Shown here piece by piece: positions 32,972 through 40,943 of a stretch of DNA of 64,000 nucleotides (its first letter is position 1; the number at the start of each line of letters is the position of its first letter). Below the pieces are notes generated by a model. It was not told the origin of the DNA. It saw only the letters and a program-made list of their open reading frames with translations, and made no database searches. Both the position numbers and the translations under genes were made by a program. The DNA lies in contig NZ_JAFBCF010000001.1 of NCBI RefSeq assembly GCF_016907535.1, positions 1,798,001-1,862,000 on the forward strand, written 5' to 3'. The DNA comes from Microlunatus panaciterrae (GTDB lineage Bacteria; Actinomycetota; Actinomycetes; Propionibacteriales; Propionibacteriaceae).

Positions 32972-33759
32972 GCACCACCCCGAACGTCCCCTACCGCCTG
33001 GAGTTCAGTGTCGAGGTCCCCGGCACCCCGGAGCAGGTCTGGCAAGCCATCGCCACCGCCAAGGGCATGAGCGCCTGGTTCACGCCCACCCAGATGGAGG
33101 AGCGCGAAGGCGGCTCCCTGCACTTCACCATGGGCCCAGAGATGGGCTCGGACGGCCAGGTCACCGCATGGGAGCCGCCGCGCCGCCTCGTCTACCAGGA
33201 GGACTGGGCCGCCCTCATGGGCAAGGACCCCGATGCGCTCAGCCCGCTCACGTCGGAGTTCCTCGTCGAGGCACAGTCCGGCGGAACCTGCATCGTGCGC
33301 GTCACCAGCAGCGGTTTCGGGACCGGCGCCGCCTGGGAGTCGGAGTTCTGGGCCACCATGGGCCCAGGCTGGATGCCGTTCTTCGACAACCTGCGCCTCT
33401 ACCTGTCCCACTTCCCCGGACAGGAGGCCACACACCTGGAGGCCACCGCCTCCCACCCCGGCGACGCGGAGACGCTCTGGTCGACCCTGCACGACGCACT
33501 CGGACTGGGCGACGAGGGCGCGACGGTCGAGGTGCGCGGCGCTACCGGCACGGTCGAGCGCGTCGGTGAGCGGCAGACGCTGGTCCGGCTCAGCGCGCCG
33601 GTGCCAGGAATGCTCAGCATCTTCGCGTGGGACGAGGGCGGCGGCAAGGCGACGGCGGGCATACGGGCGTACCTGTTCTCCGCAGAGGCTGCCGACTACG
33701 TACGGCGCGAAGAGCCGGCCTGGCAGGCCTGGCTGCAGGGAATCTCCGTCCCTGCCTGA
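32968..33759 (+). CDS. SRPBCC/AHSA1-like protein
   Basis: A 263-residue START-like fold protein: LEFSVEVPGTPEQVWQAIAT, then SAWFTPTQMEEREGGSLHFT and WEPPRRLVYQEDW are AHSA1-family signatures, with a second, more divergent half from about residue 155. Such proteins bind hydrophobic ligands in a helix-grip cavity. Coupling to the ArsR gene by ATGA is a common arrangement in actinobacteria; the ligand is unknown. Confidence 0.87.
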   Translation: MSTTPNVPYRLEFSVEVPGTPEQVWQAIATAKGMSAWFTPTQMEEREGGSLHFTMGPEMGSDGQVTAWEPPRRLVYQEDWAALMGKDPDALSPLTSEFLVEAQSGGTCIVRVTSSGFGTGAAWESEFWATMGPGWMPFFDNLRLYLSHFPGQEATHLEATASHPGDAETLWSTLHDALGLGDEGATVEVRGATGTVERVGERQTLVRLSAPVPGMLSIFAWDEGGGKATAGIRAYLFSAEAADYVRREEPAWQAWLQGISVPA

Positions 33760-33784
33760 TCTTCTACCGTTCCCGAGAGCAGCC

Positions 33785-34147
33785 ATGTCGATGCCTTCTA
33801 CGCTCCAATACATGGCCAAGCACCCCTTGCAGCCTGCACTCGACCGAAATTGCGCCGGTGTGCTGAAGACGGCGACCGGCCTCCCTAGAGATCGCGAAGG
33901 CGACGAAATCGCCCACAAGTTCACCACGCTCTTCACCAAAGTCGACACCGAGATCGCCGACGTCATAGAGGCCGACATCAAACGCAACGCCTGCTGCACC
34001 CGGGTGAAGAGGCCGCGCATCGTCGAGAACAGCAGCCAGATGATCGCGCCACCCAGGGAGCGCTACCTCCCGCTCGGCGAGACCGACCACCCCGCCATCG
34101 TCGAACTGATCCGCGACCGACTCCACCCGGCACCCCTCTCGATGTGA
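33785..34147 (+). CDS. Hypothetical protein in a degraded region
   Basis: A 120-residue frame (MSMPSTLQYMAKHPLQPALD) with Cys-Cys (NACCTRVKRPR) and a C-terminus ETDHPAIVELIRDRLHP. Third-position GC is high, supporting present or past coding. I do not recognise it. It lies between the SRPBCC gene and integrase/excisionase debris, and may be a fragment of a larger gene. Confidence 0.4.
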   Translation: MSMPSTLQYMAKHPLQPALDRNCAGVLKTATGLPRDREGDEIAHKFTTLFTKVDTEIADVIEADIKRNACCTRVKRPRIVENSSQMIAPPRERYLPLGETDHPAIVELIRDRLHPAPLSM

Positions 34148-34149
34148 GA

Positions 34150-34322
34150 GAGCACCTTTCTTCAGGTTACGCTCGGCCTCCTTGTTGGTGGCACCGGTGG
34201 CCGAGAAGCGGCGGACCGCGCACAGTTCTCTGCCAGCCAAGTGCCACTCGTACAGCGTCCTGACAGGCACGTTTGGGGTACTCGGAGAGTCCCTCGATGC
34301 TCATCACCGGCTCCAAGCCGCT
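34150..34322 (-). pseudogene. Frameshifted excisionase-like HTH and integrase-like fragment
   Basis: On the minus strand one frame reads LEPVMSIEGLSEYPK and the next frame continues NVPVRTLYEWHLAGRELCAV. Joined across the CCCCAAA at about 34283-34290 they give an excisionase-type helix-turn-helix (MSIEELSEYLxVPVRTLYxW pattern). The second frame goes on to RRFSATGATNKEAERNLKKG, which resembles the N-terminal arm of actinobacterial tyrosine integrases. Neither gene is intact. The reading is by pattern only, but it agrees with the tRNA fragment 130 bases away. Confidence 0.5.
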
Positions 34323-34365
34323 CAAGGTCGGTGTGGTGCTGTCCATGCCGGCTAGGCCAACAGAA

Positions 34366-34391
34366 GGTCCTGGACCCGGTTTATGGACACC
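34366..34391. mobile_element. Possible end of an IS3-type element (remnant)
   Basis: CTGGACCCGGTTTATGGACA at 34370-34389 resembles terminal inverted repeats of IS3-family elements, which commonly carry a GGACCCGGTTTATGGACA-like end. No transposase is readable beside it and no partner repeat was found. The call rests on recall of this motif only. Confidence 0.3.
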
Positions 34392-34453
34392 AAAGGCTGA
34401 GAGATCGTTCGTCTCTTGTTTCGGGATTCGGGCACTGCCTTTGACCAGCGGGT

Positions 34454-34504
34454 TGGTGGAGCTAAGGAGATTCGAACCCCTGACCTTCTCGTTGCGAATG
34501 AGAC
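34454..34504 (-). tRNA. 3' half of a tRNA-Ala gene: candidate attachment-site remnant
   Basis: Read on the minus strand, the segment has an anticodon loop TTCGCAA (anticodon CGC) with 3' stem CGAGA, variable loop AGGTC, T-arm AGGGG-TTCGAAT-CTCCT, acceptor strand TAGCTCC, discriminator A and CCA. Position 70 is T, as expected for the G3-U70 pair of tRNA-Ala. No 5' half exists upstream: there is no D-arm or 5' acceptor strand. A tRNA 3' end alone next to integrase debris is the usual footprint of an integrated element. Confidence 0.65.
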
Positions 34505-34573
34505 ACCCCCGAGAGCGGGCCCGGTTTGGTCGAGAATGGCAGCCTCCCTGAATGCCACCGACCAGGAGATGCC

Positions 34574-35686
34574 ATGAGTTTCACCGCTGACCTCGACCTC
34601 GCCGGTCGCCGGGTCGCAGTCGTCGGGGGGCACGAGGTCGCGCTGAGCAAGATCACCGGCCTGCTGGAGTCGCAGGCCCTGGTCACTGTCATCGCTCCGG
34701 AGGTGGCGACGGCGATCCGCGACCTGGCCGAGCGGGAACTGCTCATTTGGCACCAACGTGAGCTCGCCGAAGATGATCTTGCCGAGGTGGCCCTGGTGAT
34801 CACGGCCAGCGGTTCGGGGCCGGTAGACCGGACCACGGCCGCGCTGGCCCGCAAGCTCGGCCGGCCGTGCGCTTCGGCCCGACCCGCCGGATCGGTCGGT
34901 GGGGCGGATGGCGCGTCGGTCGAAACCGGCAGGGTCATCCTGATCGGCGGCGGTCCGGGTGATCCGGGGCTGCTGACCATTGACGGGCTGACAGCGATCC
35001 GGACGGCGGATGTGATCGTCTGCGACCGGCTCGCCCCGCTGACGGTGCTGGACCAGGCACGACCGGACGCGGTGATCATCGACGTCGGCAAGATCCCTCG
35101 AGGGAGGACCACGCCGCAGGACGAGATCAACCGGTTGTTGGTCGAGCACGCCCGAGCCGGCAAGGTGGTCGCGCGGTTCAAGGGTGGTGACAACTTCGTC
35201 TTTGGTCGCGGCGGCGAGGAGTGGCAGGCCTGCACCGCCGAGGGGATCGCGGTGTCCGTCATCCCCGGCGTCACCTCGGCGGTGGCCGTACCCGCACTGG
35301 CTGGCATCCCGCTGACACACCGCACCCTGACCCACGGCTTCACCGTGGTGACGGGCCACCTGGCCCCCGGCGATCCGGGCTCCAAGCTCGACTGGGGAGC
35401 GCTGGCCCGGTCCGGCACCACGCTGGTGGTCCTGATGGGTGTCGCCCAGCTGCCGGCCATCAGCGCCGAGCTCCTCCGGCAGGGAATGGGTCCGGACACA
35501 CCGGCCGCCACCATCGCCGACGGCGGCCTGCCGAGCATGCGGACCGTCCGTGGCACGTTGTCCGACATCGCCGAGCGGTCCGCCGCGGCGGCGGTCAAGT
35601 CACCGGCGGTCGTGGTCATCGGCGCGGTGGCGGCGTTCGACCCGGCCGTCGCCGACCGCCCCACAGCTCAGTCCGTCTCGGACTGA
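34574..35686 (+). CDS. Uroporphyrinogen-III C-methyltransferase with N-terminal SirC-like domain
   Basis: A 370-residue CobA/CysG-type protein. Residues 1-105 form a Rossmann domain like precorrin-2 dehydrogenase (VAVVGGHEVALSKITGLLE); the region 115-360 is the SAM-dependent methyltransferase: VILIGGGPGDPGLLTIDGL, DVIVCDRLAP, FKGGDNFVFGRGGEE and GVTSAVAVPALAGIPLTHR. It makes precorrin-2 for siroheme or cobalamin. The glycine loop GGHEVAL is poorer than the usual GGG, so the dehydrogenase half may be weak. CAGGAGATGCC precedes ATG 34574. Its end overlaps the channel gene by 19 bases. Confidence 0.88.
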   Translation: MSFTADLDLAGRRVAVVGGHEVALSKITGLLESQALVTVIAPEVATAIRDLAERELLIWHQRELAEDDLAEVALVITASGSGPVDRTTAALARKLGRPCASARPAGSVGGADGASVETGRVILIGGGPGDPGLLTIDGLTAIRTADVIVCDRLAPLTVLDQARPDAVIIDVGKIPRGRTTPQDEINRLLVEHARAGKVVARFKGGDNFVFGRGGEEWQACTAEGIAVSVIPGVTSAVAVPALAGIPLTHRTLTHGFTVVTGHLAPGDPGSKLDWGALARSGTTLVVLMGVAQLPAISAELLRQGMGPDTPAATIADGGLPSMRTVRGTLSDIAERSAAAAVKSPAVVVIGAVAAFDPAVADRPTAQSVSD

Positions 35687-36387
35687 GCGACCTCGGCAGC
35701 GTCGTCTGAGGCCGCCGGCTCCACCCGTCGGGTCATCGTCAGGCCCACCAACCTGGACACCACCAGCGCGACATAGCCCAGCCCGGCCAGCTGCTCCATC
35801 ATCACGACCGAACGGGCGTGCGGGGTCACCGGAACCACGTCGGACAGCCCGGTGCTGGACAGGTTGGTGAAGCTCAGGAACAGCAGCTCCATCCAACTGC
35901 GGGCGGCCTGCGGATCGACGGCGGCAATGAAGCAGCCCGGCTGAAGGATCTGCAGAGCTACGAAGACGTAGGCGAAGCCCCAGGCGAACAGCGTGAACGT
36001 CGCCCCGACCGCGAAGAGCTCGTCGAAGGTGACGGTCCGGTCCCGCAGCATGTAGATCAGCAGGCTGCCGGCCGCCCAGAAGTAGAACATGGCGTGCACC
36101 CCGGCCGAAACGGCCTGCAGGGCCGAACCGCCCAGCAGCACGGACGCGACGGCCAGGGCGGCGGCGATGACGCCGATCGCCAAGGCGATCCAGGTCGGCC
36201 CGGCCGAGTCCCGGACCGACCAGATGGCCAGCGCCAGCACGAACAGCCCGAACGTCTCGAAGATCACCCGTCCCGCCGGGGACTCCTCCATGAACGGGTA
36301 GATCAGCACCCCGATCAACTGGACCACCAGCAGGACCGCCGACGGGTGATCGAGCACGCTCCGCAGAACCCGACTCATGCCAGCCAT
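35668..36387 (-). CDS. Ion-channel (two-TM potassium-channel-like) membrane protein
   Basis: A 239-residue protein with about six hydrophobic helices; the last pair flanks a pore-like loop, LLFLSFTNLSSTGLSDVVPV, in the place where potassium channels have TVGYGD. The sequence STGLSD keeps the Gly and Asp but not the Tyr-Gly of the filter, so potassium selectivity cannot be assumed. LGYVALVVSRLVGL is the following inner helix. It is convergent with the cobA-like gene. Confidence 0.75.
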   Translation of the reverse strand: MAGMSRVLRSVLDHPSAVLLVVQLIGVLIYPFMEESPAGRVIFETFGLFVLALAIWSVRDSAGPTWIALAIGVIAAALAVASVLLGGSALQAVSAGVHAMFYFWAAGSLLIYMLRDRTVTFDELFAVGATFTLFAWGFAYVFVALQILQPGCFIAAVDPQAARSWMELLFLSFTNLSSTGLSDVVPVTPHARSVVMMEQLAGLGYVALVVSRLVGLTMTRRVEPAASDDAAEVAQSETD

Positions 36388-36543
36388 GCCCCAGACCCTA
36401 CCGACCAGGAGGCGTCAGCTGATGACGTAGCCGGATGGGCCTCACGGTGGGACGGGGCCAACCGGCGGGACACGCGTCCTGACGTGGCCCGGGAGGCACA
36501 CCTCGGGGGCGGGGCGAGACGGACCTCCCCGAGGGTGGGCCAC

Positions 36544-36710
36544 TTTCGGGCGTGTGCTGCGGGCTTCGTCAGGGCGTGGTCGGGCGTTCCGAGCTAACGG
36601 AGCGAGCGAGGTGGGCGAGACGAAGCCCGCAGCACACTCCCGAAACCCCCAACCACCGCCCGAAAGCCCAACCCCCGCCCGAAACCCGCGCCACCCGCGC
36701 GCGCCACTGA
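36544..36710. repeat. Large inverted repeat (27-base arms) with adjoining TTTCGGG-type repeats
   Basis: The arm at 36544-36570 (TTTCGGGCGTGTGCTGCGGG onward) and the arm at 36619-36645 are reverse complements with one mismatch and a 48-base loop. From 36639 to about 36700, CCCGAAA recurs about every 19-20 bases within C-rich sequence. The 323-base gap 36388-36710 between the channel gene and the ABC gene contains nothing else; minus-strand open frames over it are low-complexity shadows. Confidence 0.8.
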
Positions 36711-38606
36711 CTACGCCAGCGAGTCCACCCATGCCTGGTGCAGCGCCGCGTACCGTCCACCGTCGGTGGTCATCAGCTGCTCCGGGCTGCCGTCCTCGAG
36801 GATCTGGCCGTGCTCCAGGACCAGCACCCGGTCCGCGATCTCCACCGTGCTGAGCCGGTGCGCGATGATCACCGCGGTCCGATTCTTCAGGATGGTCTGC
36901 AGTGCCCGCTGGACCAGCCGCTCGCTGGGAACGTCCAGGCTGGACGTCGCCTCGTCGAGGATCAGCACCGCCGGGTCGGCCAGGAACGCCCGGGCGAACG
37001 CGACCAGCTGACGCTGGCCCGCGGACAACCGTCCACCGCGCTTGGCGACGTCGGTGTCGTAGCCTTGCGGCAGCTCGGTGATGAACTCGTGCGCACCGAC
37101 GGCCTGGGCGGCCTCGATGATCTCGATCCGGCTGGCGTCCGGTCGACCGAAGGCGATGTTGTCGGCCACCGACCCGTCGAACATGAAGTTCTCCTGGGTC
37201 ACCATCACGACGGCCCGGCGCAGGTCGACATCGGACAGCTGCCGCAGGTCGATGCCGTCCAGCGTCACCCGGCCAGCGGTCGGGTCGTAGAACCGGGACA
37301 TCAGCTTGGCGATGGTCGTCTTGCCCGCACCGGTGGTGCCCACCAGGGCGACCGTCTGACCCTCGGGGATGGTCAGCTCCAGCCCAGGCAGCACCGGCCG
37401 CTCGGGCACGTAGGCGAACTTCACCTTCTCGAAGTGCAGCTCACCCCGTGCACTCGGCAGCGGAGTCGGGTTCCGCGGTTCGACCACCGTCGGCTCCTCC
37501 TCCAGCACGCCTGACAGCTTCTCCAGGGCTGAGGTGGCCGACTGGAACGTGTTGTAGAACTGGCTGATCTCCTGCATCGGCTCGAAGAACATCCGCAGAT
37601 AGAGCAGGAAGGCGGCCAGCACACCGACAGTGATCTCATCGCCGATGACCAGGTAGCCGCCGTACAGCAGCACGACACCAATGGTGATGTTGCCGATCAG
37701 CTTGATGCCCGGCATGAAGATCGCGACCAGCTTGAACGACTTGACGTTGGCGTCCTGGTAGCGGGTGGACAGGTCCTCGAAGATCTGCTGGTTGCGCGGT
37801 TCGCGACGGTAGGCCTGGACGGCCCGCATGCCGGTCATCGTCTCGACGAAGTGCACGATCACCATCGCCGAGGTCTCGCGGACCCGGCGGTAGGTCAACC
37901 CCGACTGCTTGGAGAACCAGCGCACCAGCACCATCAGGATCGGGAAGCAGATCAGGCAGATCGCCCCCAGCTTGAGGTCCAGGGTGAGGAGCAGCACGCC
38001 GACGCCGACCATCGTCAGGACAGCGGTGATCAGGCCGTCGAAGCCGTTCGCCAGCAGCTCCATGATCGCGTCGATGTCGTTGGTCAACCGCGACACCACC
38101 CGGCCGGAGGTGTAGCGGTCATGGAACTTCACGTCGAGCTTCTGGAAGTGCCGGAAGAGCCGGCGGCGGATCTCCAGCAGGATCTCCTGGCCGATCCGCC
38201 CCGACGACCGCAGGAACGAGATCCGGCTCACCGCCTGCAGCACCACGGCCACCAGCATCAGTCCGACCGTCTCGTACAGGACCTTGCCACTGCCGCCCTG
38301 GAGCAGTGGCGGCACCCCGAAGTCGATGCCCCGGCGTACCAGCCAGGGCACACTCAGCCGGGCGGCGTTCTCCACCAGCACGATGAAGGTCAGCAGGAAG
38401 ACGAACTTCTTGTAGGGCCGCAGGAGATCGCCCAGCAAACGACGGCTGCGGTGCTTGAGGAACAGGGTGCCCTTGTCGGAGATGTCGTCGGCGTGCTCGG
38501 CGCCGACACCACGCCACGCGTCCAGGGTCGAGTCGCGGACCTCGTCGCTCTTGGCGTCGCGGTCACGGTCCTGCTTCGAGCGGGTCTCCTTGGTGCTGGT
38601 GCTCAT
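36711..38606 (-). CDS. Heterodimeric ABC exporter, subunit with the catalytic Walker B
   Basis: A 631-residue half-transporter: N-terminal six-helix domain (about 60-350) and nucleotide-binding domain (about 385-620). Walker A is VGTTGAGKTTIAKL, the signature is the non-canonical LSAGQRQLVAFARAFL, and Walker B is VLILDEATSSLD with the catalytic Glu. The H-loop is IIAHRLSTVE. It overlaps the upstream partner by ATGA. The reciprocal defects of the two proteins (odd signature here, Asp for Glu in the partner) are the mark of an asymmetric exporter such as TM287/288 or BmrCD. The substrate is unknown. Confidence 0.92.
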   Translation of the reverse strand: MSTSTKETRSKQDRDRDAKSDEVRDSTLDAWRGVGAEHADDISDKGTLFLKHRSRRLLGDLLRPYKKFVFLLTFIVLVENAARLSVPWLVRRGIDFGVPPLLQGGSGKVLYETVGLMLVAVVLQAVSRISFLRSSGRIGQEILLEIRRRLFRHFQKLDVKFHDRYTSGRVVSRLTNDIDAIMELLANGFDGLITAVLTMVGVGVLLLTLDLKLGAICLICFPILMVLVRWFSKQSGLTYRRVRETSAMVIVHFVETMTGMRAVQAYRREPRNQQIFEDLSTRYQDANVKSFKLVAIFMPGIKLIGNITIGVVLLYGGYLVIGDEITVGVLAAFLLYLRMFFEPMQEISQFYNTFQSATSALEKLSGVLEEEPTVVEPRNPTPLPSARGELHFEKVKFAYVPERPVLPGLELTIPEGQTVALVGTTGAGKTTIAKLMSRFYDPTAGRVTLDGIDLRQLSDVDLRRAVVMVTQENFMFDGSVADNIAFGRPDASRIEIIEAAQAVGAHEFITELPQGYDTDVAKRGGRLSAGQRQLVAFARAFLADPAVLILDEATSSLDVPSERLVQRALQTILKNRTAVIIAHRLSTVEIADRVLVLEHGQILEDGSPEQLMTTDGGRYAALHQAWVDSLA

Positions 38607-40519
38607 CGGGTCACCTCCTCAAACTCTGCGATCTCATCCAGTGCGCTGGCCTCCTGCTCGAGGTCGAACTCCGCCGACAGCAGGGCGCGGTATTCGGGCA
38701 CCGTGTCCAGCAGCTCGCTGTGGGTGCCGACGTGGCTGATGGTGCCGCCGGACAGCATCGCCACCCGGTCTGCCAACAGGACGGTCGAGGCCCGGTGCGC
38801 GACGACCACACCGGTGACCCCGACCAGCACCCACTTGAGCGCCTCCTCCACCAGTGCCTCGGTGTGGATGTCGAGCGCCGACAAGGTGTCATCGAGCACC
38901 AGCACAGCCGGCTTCGCCAACACGGCTCGGGCCAGGGCCAGGCGCTGGCGCTGACCGCCGGACAGGCTCATCCCCTGCTCCCCGATCCGGGTGTCCAGCC
39001 CCCACGGCAGGTCGTGGACGAAGTGTGCCTGGGCGACGTCGATCGCCTCAGCGATGTCCTCGTCACTCGCCCCGGGACGACCGAGGGTGAGGTTCTCCCG
39101 CGCCGACATGGAGAACAGGGTGGGGTCCTCGAAGGCGGTGGCCACCACGGTCCGCAGCTGTTCGAGCCTGAGGTCGCGGATGTCGACGCCGTCAATGGTG
39201 ATCCGGCCTGCGGTGACGTCGTCCAGGCGCGGCACCAGCGAGGTGAACACGGTCTTCCCGGAGCCGGTCGCCCCCACCAGCGCGATCGTCTCGCCGGGGG
39301 CGATGTCGAGGTTCACGTCGTGCAGCACGTCGTGCTCACCGTCGACGAAGCGGAAGCCGACGTTCTCCAGCCGGACGGCACCGCGGACCTCGGTCAGCTC
39401 GGCCTCGCCGTCGGTGATGGTGTTCTCGGCGTCGAAGATCTCCGCGATCCGGTCGGCCGCGGTCATCGCCTCCTGGGCCTGCGACAGCAGGAAGCCGAGC
39501 GCGGCCACCGGCCAGACCAGGGACAGCATCAAGGTGATGAAAGCGACCAGGGTGCCCAGCGTGAGCCGCCCCTGACCTGCGGCCACCGCACCGAAGCCGA
39601 GCACGATGATCAAGGTGACGCTGGGGATCACCTCGAGGAAGGTCCAGAACTTCGACACCAGCCGGACGCGTTCCATCGAGGTGTCGAACAGCTGGGTGCT
39701 GCGGGCGTCAAACTTCGCGAAGACGTGCCCACCGCGACCGAAGGCCTTGATCACCCGCAGTCCGTGCGCTCCCTCCTCGACCGAGGAGGCGACGTCACCG
39801 GTCTCGTCCTGAATCTTGCGGGACAGCCGGGTGTACTCCCGCTCGTTGCGGCGGCAGAGCAGCACGACGGGCACGGAGGAGACCAGGACGACCAGCCCCA
39901 GCGGCCAGTACATGTTGAGCAGCAGCGCGGTCACGACCACGATCTGAGCGATGCTCATCAGGATGAACAGCAGCCCGAAGCCGAGGAACCGGCGCACGGT
40001 TGACAGGTCGTTCATGATCCGCGACAGCAACTGACCCGACTGCCACTGCCCGTGGAAGGACATCGGCAGCCGCTGCAGCTTCGCATACAGGTCGGTACGC
40101 AACCCGTACTCGGTGCCCAACGTCGCCTTGGCGACCACCCATCGTCGGCCGAACATCAGCAACGCCTCGACGATGCCCAGGCTCAGGGCGAACAGGCCCA
40201 GCGCGTACAGGCCGCGTCGGTCGCTGTCCGCGATCGGGCCGTCGATCACGGCCTTGGTGACCAGGGGTACGACGATGCTCGCCCCGACGCCGATGCTGGC
40301 GAAGACGAACATCGAGATGAAGCGGGCCCGAAAGGGGTAGAGATAGGTCCGGAACCGCCACAGGGACGTGCTGGGTCGCCGCTTCCCGGTCGGCGGCGGC
40401 GCGATCGTAGCCGGGTGGTCAAGGGCCGTCGGCGACGCAACGCCGGGCCGTGGTTCGGTGCTGGAGGCTGGATTTCTCTGGGGCGTCGTCGACGCCGGGG
40501 CCGATAGATCGGCTGACAT
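38603..40519 (-). CDS. Heterodimeric ABC exporter, subunit with degenerate Walker B
   Basis: A 638-residue half-transporter, first gene of the pair. The membrane domain covers about residues 60-350. Walker A is VGATGSGKTVFTSL, the signature is canonical LSGGQRQRLALARAV, and Walker B reads VLVLDDTLSALD, with Asp in place of the catalytic Glu. So this NBD supplies the good signature and the degenerate hydrolysis site. A Pro/Arg-rich N-terminal tail precedes the first helix. GAAAACGTTTC, a LacI-like operator, lies 74 bases before the start. Confidence 0.92.
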   Translation of the reverse strand: MSADLSAPASTTPQRNPASSTEPRPGVASPTALDHPATIAPPPTGKRRPSTSLWRFRTYLYPFRARFISMFVFASIGVGASIVVPLVTKAVIDGPIADSDRRGLYALGLFALSLGIVEALLMFGRRWVVAKATLGTEYGLRTDLYAKLQRLPMSFHGQWQSGQLLSRIMNDLSTVRRFLGFGLLFILMSIAQIVVVTALLLNMYWPLGLVVLVSSVPVVLLCRRNEREYTRLSRKIQDETGDVASSVEEGAHGLRVIKAFGRGGHVFAKFDARSTQLFDTSMERVRLVSKFWTFLEVIPSVTLIIVLGFGAVAAGQGRLTLGTLVAFITLMLSLVWPVAALGFLLSQAQEAMTAADRIAEIFDAENTITDGEAELTEVRGAVRLENVGFRFVDGEHDVLHDVNLDIAPGETIALVGATGSGKTVFTSLVPRLDDVTAGRITIDGVDIRDLRLEQLRTVVATAFEDPTLFSMSARENLTLGRPGASDEDIAEAIDVAQAHFVHDLPWGLDTRIGEQGMSLSGGQRQRLALARAVLAKPAVLVLDDTLSALDIHTEALVEEALKWVLVGVTGVVVAHRASTVLLADRVAMLSGGTISHVGTHSELLDTVPEYRALLSAEFDLEQEASALDEIAEFEEVTR

Positions 40520-40583
40520 GATGAGGGTTCCTCAGGGCAGTTCCGGGTAGGGCAGGCTTCTGTTCTAGCGGGCGGCTGTGACA

Positions 40584-40642
40584 GAAACGTGTGAAACGTT
40601 TTCCTTGGTCCACTATGCAACCTCAAGACAGGTCGAGGTCAA
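40584..40642 (-). promoter_or_regulatory. Candidate promoter and LacI-type operator of the ABC exporter
   Basis: On the minus strand TTGACC (40642-40637) and GCATAG (40618-40613) are spaced 18 bases. Downstream of them, GAAAACGTTTC (40603-40593) matches the GAAA-CG-TTTC form of LacI-family operators, and a second GAAACGT direct repeat lies at 40584-40590 on the plus strand. A repressor bound here would sit at about +5 to +20. Confidence 0.45.
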
Positions 40643-40714
40643 GTCATTATTGCCATCACCGATGACGGCGTTGAGACAGCGAGAGGAGGACAAGGGCCGA
40701 CCGGCTGTCACTTC

Positions 40715-40902
40715 GTTTTGAGCCGTGGGCGATCCGGTCGACCGTTGCATCATACCGCGTCGGCGATGAGCCTGACTATGCTCATCGCCGTCCGCCGCTG
40801 AGCATCCACAGCGGCTCCGGCACCGCTGTCCGAGGACCCCATTAGGATGCAGGCGAGACGGCTTCCCGAGGCCCGACCGGACCTTTCGGACCGGACCTTT
40901 CG
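40715..40902 (+). promoter_or_regulatory. Upstream region of the formaldehyde dehydrogenase gene
   Basis: The 424-base gap 40520-40943 has no supported gene. On the mscR side it contains GTTTTGAGC (40715-40723), a perfect 10-bp stem GGCGATGAGC/GCTCATCGCC (40762-40771, 40780-40789) whose loop and right arm hold a possible -10 (GACTAT), and two exact tandem copies of GACCGGACCTTTCG (40875-40888, 40889-40902). The hairpin and tandem repeat could bind regulators or form a leader structure. Confidence 0.5.
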
Positions 40903-40943
40903 CGGGCAGCCCGACATCGGCCGACACCTGAGGAGAATGCGCA

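Noticed and set aside
34454-34530. Complete tRNA-Ala gene
   Set aside because: The D-arm and the 5' acceptor strand are missing upstream of the anticodon arm, so only the 3' half exists.
36442-36732. Minus-strand open frame over the inverted repeat
   Set aside because: Low-complexity translation of the repeat and C-rich array, without ribosome site or family match.
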